Below, one piece after another: positions 46,350 to 56,079 of a stretch of 64,000 nucleotides of DNA. The stretch comes from Selaginella moellendorffii (lineage: Eukaryota > Streptophyta > Lycopodiopsida > Selaginellales > Selaginellaceae): contig NW_003314294.1 in the NCBI RefSeq assembly GCF_000143415.4, positions 1,606,770-1,670,769 on the forward strand, written 5' to 3'. The notes beneath the pieces were generated by a model. That model saw only the letters and a list, made by a program, of their open reading frames with translations. It searched no databases and was not told where the DNA came from. Each line of letters opens with the position of its first letter. Within the stretch, counting starts at the first letter, position 1. The position numbers and the translations under genes are program-made.

Positions 46350-46724
46350 TCTGAAAGTGCAGAAAAGAAGTTAAGACCATACAAAAAATGATTGGAGAAT
46401 GGCCTAAATCATAACATACCAAACAACCTCAATAGCATGAAGCCACATGCCATTATTCAAACATGCTATTGACACCCACGTGAAATTTCGCATTCACAAA
46501 ATTGGCATGAGCCCTCATGCCATCTTGATATACACACAGCTGCAGGCAAGTAAAAACATACATGACAATACGCTAGCCATGAAATTGCAAGGGCCCAAGA
46601 TGGCATGTGGCCTCATGCCATTTCTAAATGTGGTCCTAAGCCATTCCATGGTGAACATACCAGGAAGCACAAGTGCCGAATATCAAGAGGAAGCGGTAGC
46701 CACACCAAAGACAGTGCCGCTCGC

Positions 46725-46860
46725 AACACTGCAACTACTCGTAGCGCCGCTCGCAACACCGCAACTGCTCGTAGCGCCGCTCGCACAAACTGCCACTCGC
46801 ATAAACTGCCGCTCGCAATGGCGCTCGCAATGCCGCAACCGCTCGTAGACGCATAAACCA
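46725..46860. repeat. CTCGC/CCGCTCGC minisatellite
   Basis: Short units CGCTCGCAACACCGCAACT and CTCGTAGCGC recur imperfectly. A related CGCTCGCA/ACTCGCG tract lies at 48325-48505. Confidence 0.75.
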
Positions 46861-47785
46861 CATCTCACAACGCCGCTTACACAAGCAGCGCTCACTGCGC
46901 TCAGCGGAACCAAGAACACAACAGACAAAAATGATAGACCTAGGAATGAGTTCGAGAATTCAAAAATAACATACGCTTGAACGTCACATCAAATCCTCTG
47001 ACAAACCAGATCTTATGATTCCTCTGACAAATTTCAAACTGAGTAGCTTCTAGACTTTGCTGTCGGAGGTTGAACTTTGTCACATCATGTCCTTGCCTCG
47101 ATCCAGCTGTGCCATGTTAGTGATTCGAACTTTGCCATGCCATGTCAGCGATCCGCACCAAGATTATTCGCCGTGTAAAGGAATAATTATGCTGTGTGTG
47201 TACGTCCATTTATGGCAATATAAGGCCACACGCCATTCAAAGAATAATGCTAGTCGAGCATTTTTTGGTGCATTTTTGGGTTCAAAATTGCATGAGCCCA
47301 CACGCTATAAAGTTTACCTGTACCAAAAATAGAAACAGCTTTATTTACTTGGGAATTTAAGTAGTTGAGGCATTTTTAAACTTACAAACACATACCCTAC
47401 TTACATTCCTTTGGTTGCTTAAAATTCAAAAATATTATAAACCTTTCTTTTTGCATTTTCAATGTTTTCAATTATGGTTTTTGATTTTCGTAGGACCAAC
47501 CTAGTAATCTATTTGCATCCCGTCATGTTTATAGCTAGCTTTCGTTTGTCCCCTTCGCTAGCCTGAGATACATCTGCTCGGCATCTGCCTCTTACAGCAT
47601 TTGCCCAGAAAGGGCATCTTTCTTCACGCAACATTTGCCACATGTTTAGGGTTTAAGGTTTAGCAATTCAGTAGCTTGATAAACATGCAAATACAGAACT
47701 TGATGCAAAATCCTTTGATATGTCACAATGCCCCTAGGACCATAAACACATTTCAATAGAGAGGGTCCTTTCATTTCATAACTCC

Positions 47786-48031
47786 TTACATAGATCTTGG
47801 TGAAACCAGAGTTAGTGAAGTTGGTTTCTTGTGATCCCGCATCTGATTGTGATGTCCCTTTGCAGTGTCGATGGAAACGTCAATGCACACCAAACTGTAG
47901 AATCTTGGAGCAAAATAACGGTCGAATCTATGGCAAATGCCCATGAAACATTGTAAGGCTCGTGTGGTCTCATGTGGTGTCCGATCAAGATGCTTCTTTG
48001 CAGGGTCATCAAGAAGGACATTGTATACCAT
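47786..48031 (-). other. Small open frame of unknown meaning
   Basis: An uninterrupted 81-codon frame reads NVLLDDPAKKHLDRTPHETT then ICHRFDRYFAPRFYSLVC. No family is recognised. It lies in the leader side of the leftward gene and could be an exon or chance. Confidence 0.2.
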
Positions 48032-48324
48032 TCTTTATTTAGCTGAACATCTGGCATTTTTGGAAATACAAGATGCTTTGGAATATCTAATCATGTATGG
48101 TATAAATATAGCGAGGGTATTAAATGATATCCCAATCATGATCTTTCTTTTGGATTTCGCGTGCATGTAGTCCGAGGAATGATGACGTTGGGGATTTCTT
48201 TTGGATTTCACGTGCATGCATGCGCGCGGCGATCCAGAAATTAATGGTGGCGCCCAAGTCCGAGGAATGATGATGTGGCAGGATTACCAACCGTCGTGAC
48301 ATTTCGCGCGTGTGAGGTTAGGTT

Positions 48325-48505
48325 TTGCATCGTACTCGCGCTCGCACACTCGCGCTTGCATCGCGCTCCCACTCGCGATCACACTCACATTCGCGCTCAT
48401 CTACCTTCTCTACAGGTTTCTTGTGTGCATCGGCATCCACTCGCGCTTGCATCACACTCGTGCTCGCATCGCGCTCGTGTGCATCGGCGTCCACTTCAAG
48501 ACACA
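48325..48505. repeat. ACTCGCGCTCGC-type minisatellite
   Basis: Imperfect units such as CACTCGCGCTTGCATCGCGC repeat; compare 46725-46860 on the other side of the divergent region. Confidence 0.75.
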
Positions 48506-48944
48506 CCCAGTTTGTAACTTCGCCACCAACTCCGCCGCCCACTTCGCCACCCACACGCAGCCCACTTGGCGTCCCGAGAGATTTCAGCACCACTCTCCAA
48601 CTGTAAGTGGCAGAGTAGCCTTGCTGCTACAATCCGTTACACACATAGTGCACATTCGCCAGCGAGTCCAACCTCGATTGTCACGCCTCCATTTGGCTTC
48701 AAATGGTAAGTCTTTTAGGCCAAGTAGAAAATGGCATGAGGCCACATGCCATTCAGTAGCAACATTGGCATGCACCGATTGGGCTCTCGAGTGCAGTCCG
48801 GTTACAGATGGCGTGTAGCCTCACGCCATCTTAGGATGCAGCCTCAAGACATCTGATGCAGTGGTGAATGGCGTGTGGCCTCACGTTATTTCCAGCTGCT
48901 AGCTTTTCATCTGTCAGCTCTAATTGTTGTGCATTTCTGAACAG

Positions 48945-51495
48945 GCGAGGAATTGCGTTCTTCTTCCAGCCACTGTTAATGTGGATGCAGAGAAGGGGGA
49001 GGAGCTCACCAGTTGGACTTTCGGGATGGAAGGCGAGGATCTGATGCTGTACAACACAGATGGTGGGAGAAAAGAATGCATGGGGATCCTCATCCAAGTG
49101 ACAGACACTCCATGCAGTTCCATGCAAGAATATGGACTGGCACTTGTGGTAGAGACAGCGTCCGCCTTCAAGATCCACCTTGCACATCCTAGCGGCTTCC
49201 CGGAGGGGGGCAGCGGCTATGAGGAATTCCTAGAGGGAGCTAGGGAGAGGTTGTCCAGGAGGCCCACAATTTCAAAGACGCTGCGGGTCTATGAAGATCA
49301 CATGGAATCCACGGACCTCACCTATGGCGATGTTCAAAAACTATATTCCAACATTGAGCTGTTGAGAGTGCCTCCAGTTCGCGAAGCGAAGGGGAAGGGG
49401 GTCGATCTGGAAACTACCCCGAAGCAGAAAAGGGTGGTCAAGCTCAAGCCAACGTCCGACTCTCCTGCTCCAAAAAAGAAGCTACTCGGTGATGCCATTG
49501 CCTCGGGTTCGAACACTACACCCACCAAAAAGAAGAGCCGCAAAGAGCAGAAAGAGCAAGAAGAGGCAGCAAAAATCATCGCAGATAATAGTACTTGTTA
49601 CTATTCCAACAAAGTATATACAATCGACGTGAGCCGTATCGACATCCAAAGCAAATACAACCACAGGCTAGTATCTGATGAGTGGGTGGAGAAACTGAAG
49701 CAGAAGATGCTGGCAAGTCCAGTAACACCCGACATCGCAGACGTGATCCCCTACTACCGAACAATGAAGGGCGAGACGAGGTTTCCAGACTTGATCAATA
49801 GGAAGGTGTTGGACGATCAAAACATCCGGTTCTATGCCGTCTCCGGGCAGCATTCTAGCTTGGCGATGCAAGAGATAGTTGTGGATATTATGGTGGGCGA
49901 GGAGGTGAAGAAAGTCTTCAAGACAAGAGTTGTCCGCCTGATAAAAGGCAACTCGCCCCTCCGATCTATCATATACATCTCCTACGCGCAGAATGTCAAG
50001 CAAGAAACGTGCTACAAATCGGGTCTGCACGAGACATTGGCACAAACACGGAAGCTCTGGGTTCAACTGAAGAAGCCACAAAAACCAGGACAAGGACGTG
50101 CACTAGCAACTAGCGCCTGGCAAGTAAGCCTCGTTGCATGTGGCATAGCATGTGGCCTCATGCCATTTCCATTGCAGGAATTCTCGAGTCTTCTCTCGAA
50201 AACACTGGGGGTCAATAACACACTCAGCATCCATAACATTGTGACAAAAGTTGTTTGTGACAAATGGGTAGATGTGCTGAGGAGGTACCATGACGGGGAG
50301 TTGCTAGACTCAATAGGTGTGGAGGACGGCCGGAAGCCCAATGATTTGAAGCTCAACGCCTTGCGTTTCTCGCGGTCTCTAGATGACGACGACCTTCAGA
50401 CAGTGGCTAATGCTCTTCTACGTGGTGAGGTAGTCTTCAACAAGACCAAAATGACTCCTGGCCATATTGTGACATACGAGGACTTGTGCACGACTCTGAG
50501 AGCTCGTGCAGTATTGAAGGATTGGATCTTCGAGCAACTGGCCGTGGAGAGGGTGAGCATCGACACCACGCAAGAGATGATGGAAGAGCTGGAGTTGTCA
50601 AATGAAGACATCGACGAGTACATGAAGGGGGCCCCCAAGTTCATCAATCTGCTGCGGGATGCCATGAAAAGTAAAGCTGAGAAGTTGGATCAATATCCAA
50701 ATTTTATTAAGAAGGATGTCGACTGCTGGCTTCAGAAACAACTCGACCCCGCAGCAGAGGCCTATCGAGAACCTTACCGGGTATACGTGAATTCGGATGA
50801 GGATCAAAGGTGGAGGAGCATTGTTTCCCACGGAGATGAGCAGGTCAAAAACATCTTTTGTGTGATGGACTTCACAAACGAGGAGATCACTCATGCAGAT
50901 GAAGTCAGCTCCATCATTGACTTAATGGTGGGACTTGCGGAGGTGGAATCTTTAGTCCACTATATGATCTACGACTCCGAATCCTATCACAAGTTCTGGA
51001 AGGCCTTGAACGAGGTGAAGGCTCGGTTGAAAGGCAAGGAGATGCGGGAGATCCATGGGATAATGGCTAAGAAGAAGATACGGACGAATATCCGGATCTT
51101 CACACTCACCCTTGTTATTGGTCCTGCAGCAGAGTGGGACTGGAGTGACTTCTCAGCTTCGTTCAACAAGGCCGATCGAATTGATCTGAGGGAGGTCAAT
51201 TTACCCGTGCCTGAGGAACTGAAGACGGCTATGGAGCTTTCGAATCCAGAGAAAGCTCCAGGTGTCGCATGGGAAATGCTCAGCTGGGTCTTCAACGCAA
51301 TAGCGGGTGGGTCACCTGCTTCCGACTCCAAGGGCAAATGCGTTGTCGAGCACAACTGCGGCGGACTATTCTTTCGAGCCGCACTACTCAAGGGTGTCCC
51401 GTGTGTTGCGGTGACAAACTCCATTGAAGAGGTGACTTCAATGGAGCATATAATTACAGTTGCCAAAGAAAAACAGTATCTTCTCTGCGAACCTG
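48945..51495 (+). CDS. ParB/sulfiredoxin-fold-like protein, N-terminal two exons
   Basis: Exons 48945-50123 and 50178-51495 are joined over a 54-nt intron that reads open too. The first exon probably starts at the acceptor CTGAACAG; an upstream donor-like AAATG|GTAAG at 48705/48706 would place three palindromes in the intron between. A ParB-like segment lies at about 49610-49900: VYTIDVSRIDIQSKYNHRLV, then VEKLKQKMLAS, then FYAVSGQHSSLAMQEI, where GQHSSLA takes the place of the G-E-R-R box. This strand-helix order is typical of ParB/Srx folds, which bind DNA and hydrolyse CTP in bacteria. The region before it (from GEELTSWTFGME) and the C-terminal half (for example VEHNCGGLFFRAALLKGVPC) are not recognised; the latter could be a Rossmann-like fold. 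A Lys-rich stretch (PKKKLLGD, TKKKSRKEQ) is a likely nuclear localisation signal. Confidence 0.62.
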
Positions 51496-51545
51496 GTGAG
51501 TACGCACTTTAAGTTTAAATGTTATCTCACAAGCTCTGTATGCAG

Positions 51546-52000
51546 GAGCGTGGCCACCCCCAGATGCTGAAACGGCGTTAACAGCTACTGTTGAAGATAC
51601 CCATGTTGGGCCGAGCTCACAACCTGCACAAGGTAAGGTCACGTGAGGCCTCACGCCATTTTGATTATAGATCGTTGTGAATATTCAGACACGAGGACTG
51701 AAAAGCGCACTGGTGGCGCGTCGAAGAAGGACAAACAGACAAGAAATAGGAGAAAAGGAGGTACAAATTATATTTGCAATGGCGTGTGGTCTCATGCCAT
51801 TCCTTGCAGGAGACACTTCTTCAAAGGCAAAACAGGCAAGCACCAGCCAAGCTCAAAATGACAGTGGTCATAAAAAGCGAAAGCACGTTGGACAGTCGTC
51901 GGGATCAGAGGCGTTTGATTCGAAAAGGAAGAAGGGCAACGAAAAAATGATAGGTAATGCCTCGTAGTTATGGCGTGTGTGCTCATGCCATTCATTGCAG
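51546..52000 (+). CDS. Basic linker exons with palindrome introns
   Basis: Exons 51546-51632, 51671-51760 and 51810-51953 read through in one frame with phase-1 introns (51496-51545, 51633-51670, 51761-51809, 51954-52000). They encode a Ser/Lys-rich linker with HKKRKHVGQSSGS and SKRKKGNEK, likely nuclear localisation signals. Three of these introns contain a palindrome ending 9-11 nt before the intron end. Confidence 0.65.
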
Positions 52001-52553
52001 ATCAAGGGCTGAGTGAAAGCAGCCAATCACCACCTCCTGACTCAGATTCCTATGGCGGACTCCCCTTCCCCAATCTCAATGGAGAGGTACAATGGATGAG
52101 GGATGCTTTTCAAGTCAGGGCCACGTTTTTCTCATCTCGTCGTCTTCGAAGGGTGCAAGAACGTGCAGAAACCATGTTAAGACAGTCGGGTGAGGATACG
52201 GTCCTAGGTCACGCACTAAAATAGGCTATGGATGTCTTGTATTTTGAGATGGAGACTCGGCCAGATGATTTTCCCAAGATGGTCCTGGAAGAACAAGCCA
52301 TCCAGCCTGAGCAGCCTATGGAAGAAATGCAGGAGGGGGATGAGGAGCCAAAGAAAGATAATGAGCAGGAAGAGCAAAAGGACGAAGAGGAGGACAAAGA
52401 AAAAGGAGGACGAAGAAGAGGAGGACGAAGAGGACTTGGATGGTCCTCACAATGGTGACGATCACAATAACGACGACGACGATGATGACGATGATGGCCA
52501 GCCTGAGGTGGCCAAAGAGCAGCGGAGGAAGGTCATACAAGACAAACCATCAG
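52001..52553 (+). CDS. Acidic exon, broken by TAG and frameshift
   Basis: This exon encodes a helical segment (VQERAETMLRQSGEDTVLGH) and then Glu/Lys/Asp-rich sequence. It has a TAG at 52222-52224 in otherwise open frame. In the acidic run at about 52390-52410 the frame must shift by one base, because the downstream DEEEEDEEDLDGP frame and the next phase-1 donor (52553/52554) agree with each other. Either a recent single-base deletion in an A-rich run or a sequencing error. Confidence 0.6.
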
Positions 52554-52610
52554 GTAAATAATAGTACATCCATTCCTAACCTTTTACCATTTCTAACATT
52601 GTCCATGTAG

Positions 52611-53417
52611 GTCGCAAAGCAAATGGTAAGTAGAGATTATTCAGTTGAATTAAGATACAAACTCTAGCCTTTAGTGTCGAGGAAGGATAGTGCCAAGCAA
52701 GCGTTAAAACGTATGTCCAATCCTTCAGAATCAGCAGTGCGCCCAAGTGATATCGGTCCTAGTTCCTCAATAGCAGTTGATGGTAAATACAGTATAGTTG
52801 ATTCAATGTGCTAATGAGTTTGTTTTTAGTAGCCAGTAGGGAGGATACCATCTCAATCGAAGGGAGATATTTGGACATGCATATGGATCCGCCAGTGGAC
52901 TCTACTTGCCTGCAAGAGTCATCAGAGCTGGTGGAGGCTACTATCCATATCAACGCCAAGCAAGCTGACCACGCTCCACTTGATGTTGCCCATACCACTA
53001 AGTCAATCTTGTCCACGTATCCAACTGACGGTGACCAGGCGCCATTGGACCCGCATGAGGCTGGCCCAGCCGCCAAGCCAATCGTATCCTCATTTCCAAC
53101 GGACTCAACGTGTGCCCAATCGTCTGACTACGCGCCGTTGGAACCTCCCTACACCGCCCCTGCTGCCTGTTCGGTCATGTCCACTTTGCCAACGGAGGCA
53201 CCAGCTGAAATGGCGTGTGATCACATGCCATCGGAACCACCCCATGCCACTGTTGAGCCAGTTGTACCAGAGTCTACAGCTGAAATGGCATGTGCCCACA
53301 CGCCATCGGATGCGATTGACCCCACATTGCAGAGGAGAGTATTTCTGCCCTTCACGTTTCCTCGACCAAAACCCTCTGAACGACCATCGGGAGCACCATT
53401 CGCTAATATTGTAGATG
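52611..53417 (+). CDS. Linker exons including a 15-nt microexon
   Basis: Exon 52611-52625 (15 nt), then 52675-52782 and 52830-53417, all phase 1 on both sides. The long exon encodes a Pro/Ala/Thr-rich, probably disordered segment with four roughly 40-residue repeats of the type APLDP...STLPT. Two palindromes (53210-53231, 53285-53306) lie in frame and encode MACDHMPS and MACAHTPS. Confidence 0.55.
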
Positions 53418-53464
53418 GTAAAACTGACTTGTACCATTTTTTATGCTGACGCATTTCATTTCAG

Positions 53465-54327
53465 AGTTACGGCGAAAGTACTGTATCGTTTTTGATCTGA
53501 ACGGTGTCCTTTTCTCCCATGAGCGTGGCTCGTCCTCGAATGTCACTGCACCCTCCAAAGCCTACGGTCGCAAGTTGGTCAAAAGAAACAGATTCACATT
53601 AATCACACGGGAGAAACTGCGGGATCTAATAATGACCATGCGACACTTAAAACAGAGGGCCGGGTTCAATTTGCAATTGGGAGTTTGGACATCCATGATG
53701 CGCCACAATGCATTAACGTTGCTACAGATGATGCACGATCAGACGCGAGTAATATTACCATTTGACTTTCTCCTAACGCAGGAGGATTGCTTGACTATGG
53801 TCCATGTGAGGGGTAGCAAACATATCTTCGTCAAGCCAGAGGCTATAGTGATGAACCGGACTGCTAGGTCAAGTGAAATCCTCATCATCGATGACTTGCC
53901 GATTAAAACTGCAGCAAACACGCACACATATGCAGTGCACCCCATCTCTTGCAGTATGGAAACTAAGGAGAAGAAACCGTATGTTCTGGGGGACCTTGCA
54001 AAACGGCTTGGAGCAATGGTGATAGAGAACCGGCCAGTCCAGGAGGTGGCTGCAGAAATCAACCAAATGGCAGATGGAACGGTATATCAGAAGCCATTTG
54101 ATCGGACAGACACCAATCATCATTTATGGCATGTATATTGTCTAGCCAAGCACTATCCGCATTTTCATAATCTGCTCAACCGGATGGGTTCTTCAACCAC
54201 TAAATATGAGCGTGGACATATTAGAGAAGAGATGGCATTACTATTGGGTTTAAATCCTGATAGTGTGGAGAGTGATGAAATTCCAAGATTATTGTATAGG
54301 CGTTGGAGGCAAAAAATAACAGTCTAA
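53465..54327 (+). CDS. FCP1/NIF-like HAD phosphatase domain, C-terminal exon
   Basis: ELRRKYCIVFDLNGVLFSHE carries motif I as DLNGVL. Further on, LQLGVWTSMMRHNA carries the WTS of motif II, HIFVKPEAIVMN the motif III lysine, and EILIIDDLPIKT the acidic motif IV. The usual D-x-D of motif I has Asn in place of the second Asp, seen in some plant NIF-like proteins and possibly reducing catalysis. After the HAD core, about 100 residues (from VYQKPFDRTDTNHHLWHVYC) to the TAA at 54325-54327 are unassigned. Family members dephosphorylate RNA polymerase II tails or other phosphoproteins; the substrate here is unknown. The exon begins in phase 1 after TTTCAG and is probably the last exon of the ParB-like gene. 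Confidence 0.72.
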
Positions 54328-54745
54328 GATGGAATGTATTTATTTAAAAATGTAACTTATTATGGCATGGGGTTCCATGCCATTGTATTAATATTAAAAG
54401 ACAATTCTTTGAGAGGATTTGCATTATACTAGAAGTGTTACAGCATGTTATTGGAAGTCTACGAAGTTGTTTTATTAATAAGGGGAAAGTAAAGATTGAA
54501 TGGGGACTTGGGCTCCACCTAGACTCGGAGCAACTGAGCCAATATTAAAAGGATGGAAAGAAATTGGACGACGATGACAAGGAGAAGAGAGAGGTGAAGC
54601 AATGGCAGGGGGAGGAGAAGTGATTGAGTAGACATTTCCTTGTTTAAAATAAAATGGCATGTGCCTCAATGCAGTTGAATTTTGTTATAATTATATACTA
54701 TATAAAGGTTTGGAAACCTTATTTTACAAGTGGGATAATGACAAT
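54328..54745 (+). other. 3' untranslated and right subterminal region
   Basis: It contains palindromes at 54362 and 54654. A short TGGGATAATG...CCCACTT imperfect inverted pair lies at 54731-54755. Confidence 0.55.
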
Positions 54746-54769
54746 TCCCACTTTAATGAAATAGAGCTT
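54746..54769 (-). repeat. Right terminal inverted repeat
   Basis: Reverse complement reads AAGCTCTATTTCA then TTAAAGTGGGA. The flank CCAT follows. Confidence 0.92.
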
Positions 54770-55390
54770 CCATGAGGCTTGCATAAGGCCATGGTGTTCT
54801 GAAATGTTGGCCCAAAGTCCCAGACTGTGGAAAGGAAGAGGAGTAGCCCTCTAGTGTGGTGACAAGGGACACAGTCACATAGTAAGGAAGTCCTAGAGGA
54901 CAGTTGGGCTTAGTGGTCGGGCCTGTGGGCCTTGATCCAGTGGCAATGTTGGTGAACACGGCCATGGATAGGAAGGGACTTGGCAGGGACCGGAAAGGAG
55001 ACATTGGGGAAGGTTATTCCGCATGTCTGCAGGCATCTTGAGGATGCTATGGAGTGGATCTGGGATAGACACTCATAGATGGATGGCCTAGTCTTTGAGA
55101 GACGGGATTGTAATGTTGGAAGTGTTGGGCCACCGATATGACCAAGGTGAATGGGCATGGCCTAGCATAACGGGCTGGTATGTCAGTGGTACCTTGGGGT
55201 GTCGGTCATGGGATCGGACACGTGGAGCACTTGGGCCAAGTGCAAAAGTTGAGTGGTATGGATACTATTCGCCGGGCTAGCAAGCCGCAAGTTCTGAATG
55301 GGACTTATGGAGGTTGTGAATGAGACTCCTCCAAGTGGTTGGAGGTGCGGTTAAATGACTAAAGTAGAATGGAAAAATTAGTCGCTTACA
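54770..55390 (+). repeat. Family-A 5' LTR of copy 2, right part
   Basis: It resumes the LTR broken at 41649 and ends TTAGTCGCTTACA at 55390. Confidence 0.88.
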
Positions 55391-55393
55391 ATT

Positions 55394-55405
55394 TGGTATC
55401 AGAGC
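55394..55405 (+). promoter_or_regulatory. Primer-binding site
   Basis: TGGTATCAGAGC lies three bases after the 5' LTR. This is the standard plant site complementary to the 3' end of initiator tRNA-Met, and fixes the orientation and LTR end of family A. Confidence 0.93.
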
Positions 55406-56079
55406 TGTTCCTTAATCTGACTTTTATTGGTGCTCAAGTATATCACCACTGGTGTTGGCATCGGAAGGTCCGAGGAGTGGGCCTATCCTTGAGGAGTAGC
55501 AGGTCGGGAAGACATGGCTCTCCATTACAGTTCATGTGTGAACTTGTAGACAAGGTGGTAGATAGAAAAGGGCCAATAATGGAACGACTTTGGGATCTTA
55601 GGAACAGTGCAAGGTTTTCCTCATTGAGTTGAGGAGGTGATCCAGATGAGCGTTTGACTCAGCAAATTGGCTAATGTAGTTGTGGTAAACAACTATAGTT
55701 GGGATCACGGGGAAGATAGAGACTCCAAAAACAATAAAGGAGTCACAAGATTATCTGCACATAGTTGAGGCTGGTGCTCATAAAAGTGAGACTAGAATGG
55801 ATGACCATAAGAGGTCAAGTATAGAAGAGGACACAAGTCCTTGAAATGGTAGCCGGGGCTACCTTTAATAAATGCGGGAATAACCCAAGGAGTTGGGGTG
55901 CATTTAGAGGATGAGTTGGTAATCTCATCACATGGACAAGTTGTTATAAAGGGCAAAAGGTTGCCCTTAGAGAACAAATCAAGTGTCGGAGTAACACTTG
56001 CAAAGATGGTCCTTGTGAGTAGGACATGAATACAAAGAGTTGTATTCCAGTGAGCTAACACCTCAAAAGTAGGACCTCA

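Larger units (their letters stand above)
46350..48600. promoter_or_regulatory. Divergent promoter and leader region
   Basis: The two long genes face away from this 2.2-kb region. It holds palindromes at 46432, 46502, 46600, 47212 and 47287. Two CTCGC-rich minisatellites flank it (46725-46860 and 48325-48505). A direct duplication of about 90 bp spans about 48149-48275, with blocks TTTTGGATTTC-CGTGCATG and GTCCGAGGAATGATGA. No TATA box is obvious at the expected place. Confidence 0.55.
41876..54675. repeat. Dispersed array of about 25 degenerate 22-bp palindromes
   Basis: The half-site ATGGCRTGWGG is followed directly by its reverse complement. Starts: 41876, 42192, 42281, 42688, 42881, 43041, 43187, 44529, 44586, 46432, 46502, 46600, 47212 (2-nt insertion), 47287, 48731, 48808, 48868, 50145, 51638, 51779, 51970, 53210, 53285, 54362, 54654. 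Copies at 46600 and 48731 match the consensus at every position; others carry one to about five changes, often in the central GGCC. None of this quality was seen outside the element. Copies lie in both subterminal regions, the promoter region, introns and two exons. Confidence 0.9.
41650..54769. mobile_element. 13.1-kb DNA transposon with divergent transposase and ParB-FCP1 genes
   Basis: The ends are 24-bp inverted repeats (41650-41673 and 54746-54769), two mismatches, containing GCTCTATTTC then TTAAAGTGGGA. Target duplication is CCAT (41646-41649 and 54770-54773). It sits in a family-A LTR that is continuous across the insertion, so both ends are certain. Within are a leftward transposase-like gene (43281-46349), a rightward ParB-like/FCP1-like gene (48945-54327), a central divergent promoter region and about 25 copies of a 22-bp palindrome. 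TIRs do not start CACTA and the duplication is 4 bp, so it is not a standard CACTA/EnSpm element, though the N-terminal modules look Tnp1-like. Confidence 0.92.

Noticed and set aside
47786-48031. Independent small gene on minus
   Set aside because: No homology recognised, no supporting splice or start context; kept only as a low-confidence open frame.
48945-54327. Bacterial contamination because of a ParB-like domain
   Set aside because: The gene has many predicted introns and sits inside an element with exact target duplication in a plant LTR.
41876-54675. Palindromes as a CRISPR array
   Set aside because: Spacing is irregular (tens to about 1,900 bp), copies are degenerate and lie in introns and exons of a eukaryotic gene.
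41650-54769. Standard CACTA/EnSpm element
   Set aside because: Ends do not begin CACTA, the duplication is 4 bp rather than 3, and the transposase core is of another type.
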